In this document: positions 54,483 through 64,000 of the stretch, piece after piece
How the letters are laid out: each line of letters starts with the position of its first letter
Numbering within the stretch: the stretch's first letter is position 1
From: Trichoplax sp. H2
Taxonomy: Eukaryota > Placozoa > Uniplacotomia > Trichoplacea
DNA: 64,000 nt
Direction of reading: 5' to 3'
NCBI GenBank assembly: GCA_003344405.1
Contig: NOWV01000189.1
Location: forward strand, 87,045 to 151,044
Notes under the pieces: model-generated
Databases searched by the model: none
Seen by the model: only the letters and a program-made list of their open reading frames with translations
Told to the model about the DNA's origin: nothing
Made by a program: the position numbers and the translations under genes

Positions 54483-55312
54483 TCATCTATTATTTTAGGT
54501 CACTTCGTAGAAGCTTAATAGGTAATTTTTGACAATATTTCAAGATGTAAGCAAGGCCTTTGATTGTAATGTTACTATAAATTTAATCTATTCTAAGCCA
54601 ATAATTTACCATGTCCATCATCGATCTGAGTTGATACTGCACTCTTAAAGCTTCTAACATGAAAAGTACAAATACACGAATTATGGATATTGCGTCGACT
54701 TTGTGGTCAGTAAATATCAAGGAGGCAACTTTCCCATTATGTCTTAATTTATTTCCAAGTTGTTCATACCACTATAGTAAAATTGACATTATACAGCTGT
54801 CTACAGTTTTATGCCTTGATTTGAACTATCTATACGAATTTTATGATCCGATGATCATCCATCTGCTTAGTCTCGGCCGTAATGGCCTATAATCATTTCA
54901 ACTATCACTGTATAAATAATTATAATTATTCGAATTATCCGAAACCTTTCTTTGCTAAATCGTGTAATTATTGACTATTTTTTAATTAATTTTTGATTAG
55001 GCAGTCATATTTCTAAATGTTTCTTGATCTAATCTTCTATTAGACGATAAAGATGGTAAAAATTTTTCATTAATTTTGGAATTTTACTCCATTTTAAAGT
55101 GCTAATTCTATAAAACTATCAACTTAGATTAATATTAAGAATCTTAATGGTATTGTTCGAAGCCCATGAAGCTATTATTATAAGCTTCTCATGGCCGTAA
55201 ATAAAGAAGTAAATAAAAGTATCAACGTATTACTACAATCGCATATAACATATTGATTTAGTTTAACTATGAGAAAAGAACTTCTATATCTGTGATGATG
55301 ATAGTATATCTT
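54483..55312. other. 3' flank of CEP112, no gene seen
   Basis: Contains the probable CEP112 3' untranslated region. The 77-codon frame at 54659-54892 (+) has no family resemblance. AATAAA hexamers occur near 55200 (within AGTAAATAAAGAAGTAAATAAAAG). Confidence 0.4.
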
Positions 55313-55542
55313 TATCAGATTTACAAAATATACGATATCCACAGGCTAAAATCACAGAAAATTGATTATGATTTGAATGTTTTCTAAATTATCTGCGTAA
55401 GTAAACTACAATTAAAAATTCATCGTACTTATAAGAATTTACCGCTAGTGCAAGTTAGAAAACTTTTATTGTAATCACCTCAACTTTATATTAACAGAAA
55501 CGAACATATGAGCTACAATATTATCTAATTTTTGATAGTGTT

Positions 55543-56002
55543 TGTTATGATTGACATTAACGGCAGTAATATGGTATTATTGTTATGGAAATCTATGGTA
55601 TCTTTGTACATATGGTGCGATTCAGGGTTTATCATTTAGAAATGCCTAGTTATCAGTACAGGTGCTACGTATATAAGTGTTGACATTTTGAATAAAAAAG
55701 TGAGTTATTATTCCTTAGTAAAGGATAAAGTTGTCCGAGTGATTTTATTTTATTAGCAGTTACAGTGATTAAACATAACAATTGGTGGCAGCGCTTATAG
55801 ACCTAACGCTTTGAAAATGCCTCATTCAACCAAATCTGGTAGGAAAACTCTGTGAGTACAGGAAATACGTATATCAGTACAGACGCTACGTATATAAGTG
55901 TTAGTATTCTAAATAAAGAAGTTAGTTATTGTTCCTTAGCAAAGGTTAAAGTTGTCCTTGTGGTTTTAATTTGTTAGCAGTTTTCAATGATTAAACATAA
56001 CA
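55543..56002. mobile_element. Miniature LTR-type insertion present in one copy only
   Basis: A 460-bp segment present in the first duplicate and absent from the second. It starts TGTTATG and ends CATAACA, a perfect 7-bp inverted repeat with TG...CA ends. An internal ~130-bp direct repeat (about 55651-55780 and 55868-56002) carries CTACGTATATAAGTGTT and TGATTAAACATAACA. Directly after the first repeat comes ATTGGTGGCAGCG, resembling the start of the internal region (primer-binding area) of Ty3/gypsy-type elements. The flanks GTGTT / GCATT are a degraded possible 5-bp target duplication. No coding capacity, so this is a deletion derivative or TRIM-like element. Confidence 0.65.
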
Positions 56003-56524
56003 GCATTACACTCCGATCATAATTATCAATGAATTCCGAAGCTATTTTGTATTTGTATCGTATTAGATCAAGTATGCATAGTAGAATACAAAAAGGAATG
56101 GATAGTCGTACCATGCTATGCCCACAGGCGAGAGTATCACTAGCACTAAACATACAGTACATTTTAATGATTGGTAATTAAAGTAATTTATTCATTTCAA
56201 TTTCTTCACAATTAGATATTACGCTATTCTTGCTTACATATAGTATTGTGAATTAAGACAATGAATTAGACACCTTAATTACATGTTTTCTAATGAATTA
56301 GCTCATATTGTAAAAATCAAAAGGTATATCAATCTTCCCTTGAATTTCATTCCTAGAAAATAAAATGTATATTTCATTAGTAGTAATTGACGTTTAGTCA
56401 TTGCTTACTGTCTGGTAACCGAAAAATTATAATTTTTACCAAAATTCTTCTTGAATATAATAGAAGCATTTTGGTTTCTTGAATGAATTAAATTCGGTGG
56501 CCAGAACTAGTGAATAAGCTCCAA

Positions 56525-56544
56525 NNNNNNNNNNNNNNNNNNNN
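56525..56544. other. Assembly gap (20 N)
   Basis: Run of N between the two duplicated blocks. Confidence 0.99.
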
Positions 56545-57485
56545 ATCTTAAAAATTTATCAGATTTACAAAAGATACGGTATCCACAGGCTAAAATCACA
56601 GAAAATTGATAATGATTTGAATGTTTTCTAAATTATCTGCGTAAGTAAACTACAATTAAAAATTCATCGTACTTATAAGAACATTTACCGCTAGTGAAAG
56701 TTAGAAAACTTTTATTATAATCACCCTCAACTTTATATTAACAGAAAGGGACATATGAGCTACAATATTATCTAATTTCTGATAGTAATTGCACTCCGAT
56801 CATAATTATCAATGAATTCCGAAGCTATTTTGTATTTGTATCGTATTAGATCAAGTATGCATAGTAGAACACAAAAAGGAATGGATAGTCATACCATGCT
56901 ATGCCCACAGGCGAGAGTATCACTAGCACTAAACATACAGTGCATTTTAATGATTGGTAATTAAAGTAATTTATTCATTTCAATTTCTTCACAAGTAGAT
57001 ATTACGCTATTCTTGCTTACATATAGTATTGTGAATTAAGACAATGAATTAGACACCTTAATTACATGTTTTCTAATGAATTAGCTCATGTTATAAAAAT
57101 CAAAAGGTAGATCAATCTTCCCTTGAATTTCATTCCTAGAAAACATAATGTATATTTCATTAGTAGTAATTAACGTTTAGTCATTGCTTACTGTCTGGTA
57201 ACCCCAAAATTATAATTTTTACCAAAATTCTTCTTGAATATAATAGAAGCATTTTGGTTTCTTGAATGAATTAAATTCGGTGGCCAGAACTAGTGAATAA
57301 GCTCCAACTTCTGTGATTTCAATTGGGTAGTGCATGTAGGTAGATGAGAGGAGAAAACAAAATAAAATGAAAATTAACATGGACTAGTAGTCATACTGTA
57401 CAGTATGCAAAGTAGACTCGACAAATCTCATGCCCATGTTGTAGCACATAATTTTAATTGAATAAGGTTTAACTGAATTTTTTAC

Positions 57486-60400
57486 CTTCGAAATATATCC
57501 AGTCACCAGCATTAAGCTAAATTTATAATTTGGAATTAAAAATAAAAATCAATAATATTAAATTGGTCCGAATACTCTTGTAATATTCTCTTTCAAGCTT
57601 GATCTAGAAGCATTATTTTATGTGGAATATAAATCTATTTTTATCATCAAAGATTTAAGCACCTTTGGCAAGGAACATTCATTTAACAGAAGATCTAAAG
57701 AATCACACGTTTGACCAAATAAAACTGCATTCGTTGTACCATCCGTATTCTTCTTGACCGGCTTCAAAATGATCAGGGTAGGATCAAGAGTCATGAAGTA
57801 AATACTGCCATATACGCTCTCATTAACGTAATACAACACTTTCTAAAGATACAAAAAAGACATTTAATGTCGCAATTATTACAAAATAAGTATAAAATGA
57901 TCATCTGAACATGGATAAAAAATGTTAATTTTAGCAAGCAATCATAAATTTCCTTTGACATAAAGATTACCTCGATATCGCTTGTATTTTCATACAGATG
58001 AGCATTTTCTATTTCGAGCAAGTTTAGAAATTATATTTGATTTAATTGTATGATAATTAATATATCAAATAGCACAAGTATCCATTTCATTTATTGTTGG
58101 AAGCTGTAGTTCATACCATGCTCCAAGTCAAATGGATCATTGTTTCCCTTTCGAACAACTCTTTTGCCAATTATATTCAGAACTATAGTATATGCTCTGG
58201 TGGGAAAGAAACGTCCTAAAAAACATACATATAAGAACATCATGTACAGTATTAGAAGTTATATAGATAAAACTATTATAAAACAAACAGTAATCATAGT
58301 CGCTTTATCTAGAGCTACCAAAAGCTACCGTGCGTCACTAGAATACTATCATTTAGTAATTATAAGTAATTTACTACGACTATGTTTATCTAGATATGTC
58401 ATCGTTAATTGATACATCTATCAATCGATCACAAAATCGTATTCGTTAAATAATGAAAAGGAGAACAGCGCACTTAATCCCAAAAATATGTAACGCATTA
58501 TATTCGTATGTCATGTCTTACCATGTACATATTAGCGTAACTTATTGAACTAGAATGTTATCTCTAAAAATTCTACATTTTCTATGTTATGCATTAACAA
58601 CCTGGCTCTGCAATAATTCTAACACCCGATTCGGGAGGAAAATGTTCCTGTAATGCTTTACTAATAGTTACAGCGGCCTAAAATTGGGTAAACATGTTTC
58701 ATTATTGCGTTTGTAAAAATACTGTGTAACTAGTACACGCTATTCATATTTTCTATTATTTTCATTTCTTGTAACAATATAAAGAAGTATCTCAATAATA
58801 TTACTAAGTATTGATAACTAACTTTTTCAAATGTCATTTCTAGAGTTGAAAAAGCAGTGTAACCTCCACCAATATCGAGTTCTTTAAAATGATAACCAAA
58901 CTTCTCCTGAACATTTAATTTTTCGTAAAAACACACGTTAAAAGATAATACTCTCGTTTTCTGCTATGTTAAAGAAAAAGCGCGAATTTGATTAAGGAGA
59001 TGTGTATTAACTAACTGCTAGTTTAAAAATTTTTTTGGATGCTATTATTGCTTTTTCATAGCCAATTGGATTAAGGCAATCGCTTCCTACATGAAAACTA
59101 AGTAACAATAATCACTTTAAGTTGAAACATTAATGCAAGCCACCTTATCTACTGTAATAATTGTAATCACTGCTCTTACTCACCTTACGCCCATAACGTC
59201 TAATGATAAAGATCGAGCTACTTTTAATAAATGGGCTACATCACGTTCAGGTGCTCCAAATTTTATACCAAGCTAATTTTATATCATAATACGCAGTTTT
59301 TAGCAAGCAAAAATTGATCCATGCTTACGGCTATCTCTTTCGTTAAGGTTATTATCCGAAATAGTAGAAGATTTTCATTAGAATGTTGTATATTAAGTAC
59401 CTGAAATCTACTTTCGCATGATTTCATATCAGGGCAAATTCTTAATGCCAGCCTGCGATGAATTAATGTTTGATAGTGTTTACTGAAGACGTTTACGGTA
59501 ACACATATTGCGTCTAGCAAATTACTATTGCAAATTTATTACAATTGTCAGCGTGATAGACGTAAGCTATAGAAAATTAAGCATGAGTTTTAACAATAGA
59601 TTATCGTTGAAATTTTATTGGTTTTACTTACTTAGCATTTGGATGATATTTTTTGATTTTATGCAATTCGTCTTCATTATCAAACACTGTATGATTTATA
59701 TTGTTCTCCTTTGCAAATCTGACAAATCATAAAGTATGCTATGAAGCCTAATACCGCTTTGAGTATTATAAAGAACATGATTTTCATAGTTTTCTAACGT
59801 TTCAACGAGCCTAAAGAAGTCTGGATATCTTACTGTATAATTCTGACAGAAATTTAGCTTCAATTTATGTTTCACTTATTACCTTAGATGTGATACAGCC
59901 TTGATAGTATTGGCGTATATAATTCTATCCGGATGAACTCCCGCATCGAGGATTAATTGCATTTCACCCTAAGCAGAATAGAAATTAAGAATATGTCCAT
60001 ATAACGTACTGTAATTTCATCATGTACCATAATCAATAGAAGAAGTTGGTCCTGAAAATGTACTTGTAATTCTATAGCAGAACTATTAGCGCAATAGATT
60101 GTGTTATAAATTTGCTAGTTAAAACCGTAAGTACGCGTATAATAAACATATTCGTCAACTTGATCATAGATTAACTATTAGCCGACGGTTATGCAGTTTA
60201 TGAACCTACCATGCTTGCACAGTCAAAATTAACTCCCAAGTTAATTAAGATACGTAGTAAGACTGGATCGTTATTGCATTTGACAGCTGGAAAAGGATCC
60301 AATTGGAGATAGGTAAAGATAAGATTAGCACGCTCGTTAGTGACAATAAGTTTATTCACTTGATTTACATTACTGGTAGAATCAATTGTCGCTCTATTTG

Positions 60401-61204
60401 TATCTTTAAACATGCTTCGTCAAGTCTACCTACCATAGAAGGGTTCAACATTAGGCAATCGCATTTTCCACTGATTATTATTTTAACCATTGCCGAGGAT
60501 ATAATGAGTATAATATTATCAAATGTTAATAAGAAAAATCACTACTTTGACTATCTATTTATATACTATCTCTTACTTGAATGTTACTGCTAATTAATTT
60601 TATCGTATCTAGGCAAATATTGACCCAAAATATTCTTACCTCACGATATCGTTCTATTATATTGCCGATGTTAACTAACATGAATGAATCGTCCTTAAAC
60701 TAATAGAAGCATTTTCATTAAAGGGTGGAGTAAATATAAATATTGTGAGCACAAGTAGATTCACAATAAAAGTAGGAATTATATAAGACGCGAAAATGTT
60801 GTTCTTCTTTTGATAACAGGAGTAATGATGATTGTAGAAAAATATAATTCAAAAACATTTTTAAACCTAGATGCGAAAAAGTTGTTCTTCTCTTGACAAG
60901 AGTAATGATGATGGTAAAAAATAAGGAAAAAATTGAAATATCTCTAATAATAATAACAATTTTGAATGGATGAAGGATGTCTGCAAAACGCAGCGATTAA
61001 TTCATAGCAACAATTCACTTTTATGATAGTGCTCTTCATTTGGAATATGAAATGATTTTCCGTACGAGTTAATTGAACATGAAATCTAGTACATTGATAC
61101 TATCAGGTCAATTATGATAAGTTTACTTGTTGGTCCATCGCTGTCGTTTTCTTTTCAATGAGTTCCTGTAGGGATAGATTAGGTACGATTTCCACACGTT
61201 CCAT
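57486..61204 (-). CDS. ODC1: Ornithine decarboxylase-type enzyme, 3' end unresolved
   Basis: Fourteen minus-strand exons join in phase: 61204-61127, 60693-60640, 60332-60210, 59968-59883, 59718-59632, 59452-59401, 59272-59184, 59097-59016, 58906-58823, 58677-58602, 58215-58117, 58008-57971, 57842-57663, 57516-57486, giving about 386 residues. Family (fold III PLP decarboxylase) residues are visible: the PLP lysine in PAVKCNN, FDCAS, LALRI, the His in SFHVGSDC, the phosphate-binding DIGGGY, IIAEPGRFF, and the active-site Cys/Asp in FGQTCDSLD. ODC makes putrescine, the first step of polyamine synthesis. Divergent points are YANTIK instead of YANPCK, GSDC for GSGC, and LDPTL where YDHAH is usual. 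The last exon (with the NMGAYT block) was not found by normal splicing; a frame ending at 57384 contains NMG but lacks an acceptor. The exon 3 acceptor is weak. Antizyme inhibitor is a less likely alternative because catalytic residues remain. Confidence 0.88.
60786..60925. repeat. Short direct repeat upstream in ODC intron 1
   Basis: GCGAAAATGTTGTTCTTC...AGGAGTAATGATGATTGTA at about 60790 recurs as GCGAAAAAGTTGTTCTTC...AGAGTAATGATGATGGTA at about 60871. Confidence 0.6.
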
Positions 61205-61545
61205 CCTGATGGCGTTATTGAATTGAATAGACGAGCTACACGTGTCAAAGTCTACGAAAAGATGGATTGATAGTGTGTCAATTGAAGAGAAATAAATATT
61301 CACGACCTTAATGGACTGTATGCTATTCACGACTATTCTTCTCCTTCAATTCATTAAGATCAAGGTTACAATCTTTAGTAGAATTACTGTATGATTAAGT
61401 CAGCGTAGGATTACTATACAAGTCATGCCTATAATTTTAAAGTTAATGTTGAGACTGGACGACGTTTGAAAGTGAATCCGTCAGCCACTAAGGCCACTTG
61501 CAAAGAGTAGAAAATCGACGATATTGCGGAATTCTATGCAACTAT
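61205..61545. other. 5' flank of the ODC gene
   Basis: Open in frame with the first ODC exon back to an ATG at 61330, but the likely start is the inner Met at 61204 (MERVEIVP). The region probably carries 5' untranslated sequence and promoter. Confidence 0.4.
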
Positions 61546-62374
61546 CTGGTTATAGCTATCAAAAAACAAGAAATGATATCTTAATGGCTAAAATAGATAT
61601 CCAGCAGTGTCATTACTAATAACTAGACAGCTGCTGCATATAATAATTAAATTTGCATATAATTATTAGTTTTGCAGTCAAAATTTCAAGTTGGAAATTT
61701 ACTAAAAGATCTGTAAGTGTACTTGCATATCGTTCCATCAAATATACATACTAAATTTATGGGTACAGCTAGCAAAAATATCTCATTGGCTAACATAGAT
61801 ATCCAGCAGTGTCATTATGAATAATTACACAGCTGGTGCAATGAAATATTAGATTTGCAGCCAAAATTTTAAGTTGGAAATTTACAAAAGAGCTGTAAGT
61901 GTACTTGTATAACGTTCCATTAAATATATGTACTAAATTTTAGCATACGGTTTACTAACATAGTTAACCTGTAACATACTGTTGACTTACGAACTGTTTT
62001 GTTACTGCGGCATACCCTTGTTATGACACTAATAAATTACATAGTCAATATCCACATAGAATTTGCCTAAATGACTTTCGGTATTGCAGTGGGCATCACT
62101 TTTACTCACTTTTAATGGAACTGACAATTGAAAATTTATGACTGAGGGGCCATAGCGATAGCTGCGCAAGATCATTTCTACATTTGAACCTGTTAGCGTA
62201 TATTTAACGGAACGTTATGCAAGTACACTTACAGAAATTTTGGCTGCAAATCTATTAATTATATGCAAATCTAATAATTATATGGAGCAGCTGTGTAGTT
62301 ATTAACAATGACGCTGCTGGATATCTATTTAGCCAATGAGATGTCATATCTTGTTTTTTGGTAACTACTGTATA
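61546..62374. mobile_element. Foldback (long inverted repeat) element
   Basis: The left arm from about 61546 and the right arm ending about 62374 are inverted copies of roughly 180-200 bp. Both contain, read inward, CAAAAAACAAG, GGCTAAAATAGATATCCAGCAG, a CAGCTGC segment, TTTGCAGYCAAAATTT and TGTAAGTGTACTTGCATA. The left arm is followed by a second direct copy at about 61765-61930 (TCATTGGCTAACATAGATATCCAGCAG). There is no coding capacity. This fits a non-autonomous foldback or MITE-like element; I could not define a target-site duplication. Confidence 0.75.
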
Positions 62375-63023
62375 CCCAACCTTTTGATTTTCAGATAATA
62401 ACAATGCCTTTGAAGGAAAGCCCTGCTTTCTTTCGTATTTACCTTTGGTCATATGTGATTGTTTTTATCTGCGATAGATTGCCGCTAACGCGAAGGTTAA
62501 ATGCGTACAAATAGCAAAGACTACTGGATACTTTTCTAATACACATCAGAAAAGTATCAAGTACCGTCCCTACACTTTGCATTTTTGTACAGCAGGGACA
62601 GGGACTATCGAATATCGCCCCTATACTTCGCATTTCTGTACCGTAACGTGTACGCTATAGTTTACAGTACAGCTATTAACAATGATATGGATAGCTAGGA
62701 TAGAGTTGAGAAAACAGTTTCCTAACTCTTCCCCTTCAAAAACAACATTCACAAACATTTATAAATAGTTCTTGGCAACAAGTTCCGTTGCAGATCGGCC
62801 GCGATCTGCTCAATTTAGCTTTAATAAAATCTTTTAACTGTCCGCAGCAACGGTCATATTTTTGAGTAACCTTATTTACCCCCACATATTTCCGTTCATG
62901 TTTTTATCTTTCCCTGGCATCGTTATCCTTTCCCTCCAAATTCAAGGATAACTTCAAAATGGATCAAAAATTAGCGCATTATATAGAATTAAGGAACTAT
63001 GTGCTATGTTATAAACTAATAAC
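62375..63023. other. Spacer, no gene seen
   Basis: Contains a ~52-bp degenerate direct repeat at about 62551 and 62603 (TATCAAGTACCGTCCCTACACTTTGCATTT and a relative). The downstream exons expected for the second decarboxylase copy (equivalents of exons 11-14) are not here. Confidence 0.5.
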
Positions 63024-63454
63024 CTGGTTCAGCAATAATTCTAACACCCAACTCCGGAGGGAAATATTTCTGTAATGCTTTACTAATAACTGCAGCTGCC
63101 TAAAATTTGGAAACACATATTTGTAAGTTAGAATTTCTCACATTGCAAAGTCAAATAAAGAATCTGTTAATCGATGCTATATTAAATTTTGTATAATTAA
63201 CTTTCGCAAAGGTCGTTTCTAGGGCTGAAAAAGCTGTAAAACCTCCGCCAATATCAAGTAAATTAAAATGGTAGCCAAATTTCTCCTGAAAATGGATTAC
63301 ATAAAAAAGGCAATAGGAAGCTATTAATATTATAGCATCAAAGTTACCTCATCTAAGAGATACTACTTAACTAACTAATTTAAATATTTGCTTAGACGTT
63401 ATTATTCCTTTTTGATAGGCAATCGGAGTAAGGCAATCGCTTCCCACGTGAAAA
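63024..63454 (-). pseudogene. Second ornithine decarboxylase copy, partial
   Basis: Three minus-strand exons paralogous to exons 8-10 of the gene at 57486-61204, with the same phases: 63454-63376 (FHVGSDCLTPIAYQKG), 63285-63202 (EKFGYHFNLLDIGGGF) and 63099-63024 (AAAVISKALQKYFPPE...IIAEP). Splice sites are intact and substitutions are mostly conservative, so these exons look recently functional. The next exon downstream is absent. Upstream, the region aligning with exon 7 (about 63540-63620) has an in-frame stop and little conservation. The head-to-tail order with the first gene indicates a tandem duplication. Either the copy is a decaying fragment or the assembly has lost part of it. Confidence 0.8.
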
Positions 63455-63791
63455 CTACATTAAATAAAGTCTGGATTTAATGTTTCCCTTATCATAATAA
63501 AATAATTTATTTTTAACATGTAATGAAATGAAAAGTGTAGAGATCAAGCTACAAAACTTTAGCAAACTTTGATTCTACTTTTGTTGCACTCCGGTCGACT
63601 TAACGAAACTTTGATACCAAATAAAATTTGGGGAAATAATCGAACAACAATTTATTACAAAAAAAATGGAGAGAAGTATAAACCGAACAACCTTACAAAT
63701 GCTTAAATTTAAGTATTAATAAAATAAGTGACAGGCTTAAAAACTGTCAATAGCCAAACAACCTTTCAAAAAGAAGAACGTTTTAACTTAC
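63455..63791. other. Intron or spacer with a possible decayed exon
   Basis: About 63540-63620 on the minus strand reads GGTATCAAAGTTTCG..., weakly like the GIKFGAPE exon of the complete gene, but reaches a stop after about 19 codons. Confidence 0.3.
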
Positions 63792-63942
63792 GACAATTCG
63801 ACCCCAAAGGCCTTTTAAATTCAACAAGTTCTTCAAAATAATCTTCTACTCTCCTCTTAAATATTCTAATTGCGCTATCATTTATAGGCTTCGTAGAGCC
63901 GTCAGAGGTATTTAAAACTAAATATTTACTAACCAATCGCTC
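63792..63942 (-). other. Possible exon of unknown protein
   Basis: A 151-base open stretch ends on a strong donor (C|GTAAGT) and encodes a charged, helical-looking peptide (…RIFKRRVEDYFEELVEFKRP…). It does not resemble decarboxylase. A stop (TAA at 63945-63943) lies immediately upstream in frame, so it would have to start at an acceptor near CTTAAG. I do not recognise it; chance is possible. Confidence 0.3.
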
Positions 63943-64000
63943 TTAAGATCCATTTTAGAAAACTACTTTGCACCATTTAAGAAAACAAAAATCATTCAAA

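Larger units (their letters stand above)
55313..57306. repeat. Near-identical duplicate around an assembly gap
   Basis: Copy 1 is 55313-56524 and copy 2 is 56555-57306, in the same orientation, with 20 Ns at 56525-56544. Both end with GAACTAGTGAATAAGCTCCAA. They differ by scattered substitutions and by a 460-bp insertion present only in copy 1 (55543-56002). This behaves like two alleles placed in tandem. Confidence 0.85.

Noticed and set aside
54659-54892. 77-codon frame downstream of CEP112
   Set aside because: No resemblance to any family and located in the likely 3' untranslated region.
58140-58412. 90-codon plus-strand open frame
   Set aside because: It lies antisense to ODC exon 11, whose splice sites and family motifs are clear.

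Overview
This is eukaryotic genomic DNA: AT-rich, standard genetic code, with genes split into many short GT-AG exons. The gene set is animal: a Rab26/37-type GTPase, TVP23/FAM18, a cyclophilin, UBFD1, a full-length ABCA3-type transporter, the centrosomal protein CEP112, and ornithine decarboxylase. Strong resemblance to vertebrate orthologues in a compact genome suggests an early-branching animal. A placozoan is my best guess, but that rests on gene style and is inference.

Layout. At 545-972 (-) lies the 3' part of an OXLD1-like gene. About 973-8588 holds no recognisable gene, only worn tandem repeats. 8589-18835 (+) is the Rab gene, with a 5.1-kb intron full of degenerate repeats. 19803-20847 holds two solo LTRs, each with a perfect 5-bp target duplication. 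21561-23203 (-) is TVP23. 24150-25260 is a hairpin-bearing tandem repeat. 25675-26259 (+) is an intronless mitochondrial-type cyclophilin. 28010-31419 (-) is UBFD1, with a GTAC-rich palindromic tract upstream. 33208-40872 (-) is the ABCA3-like gene, in which 12 exons join in frame into 1731 residues. 41822-42034 is a short satellite. 45721-54482 (+) is CEP112, with about 28 exons. 57486-61204 (-) is an ornithine decarboxylase gene, followed by a foldback element (61546-62374) and pieces of a second decarboxylase copy (63024-63454, -).

The genes do not form a pathway: this is an ordinary animal gene neighbourhood with membrane-trafficking genes (Rab, TVP23, ABCA3-type) close together. Four 20-N gaps (43575, 52866, 53090, 56525) are each bordered by near-identical duplicated sequence, and one duplicated block carries an orphan decarboxylase exon inside CEP112. 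I read these as two haplotypes or paralogues placed in tandem by the assembler. They also provide natural empty-site alleles for some insertions. I found no CRISPR array, tRNA, rRNA or convincing new multi-gene system. The freshest material is the transposable elements, the divergent decarboxylase pair and the unresolved exon joins in CEP112.
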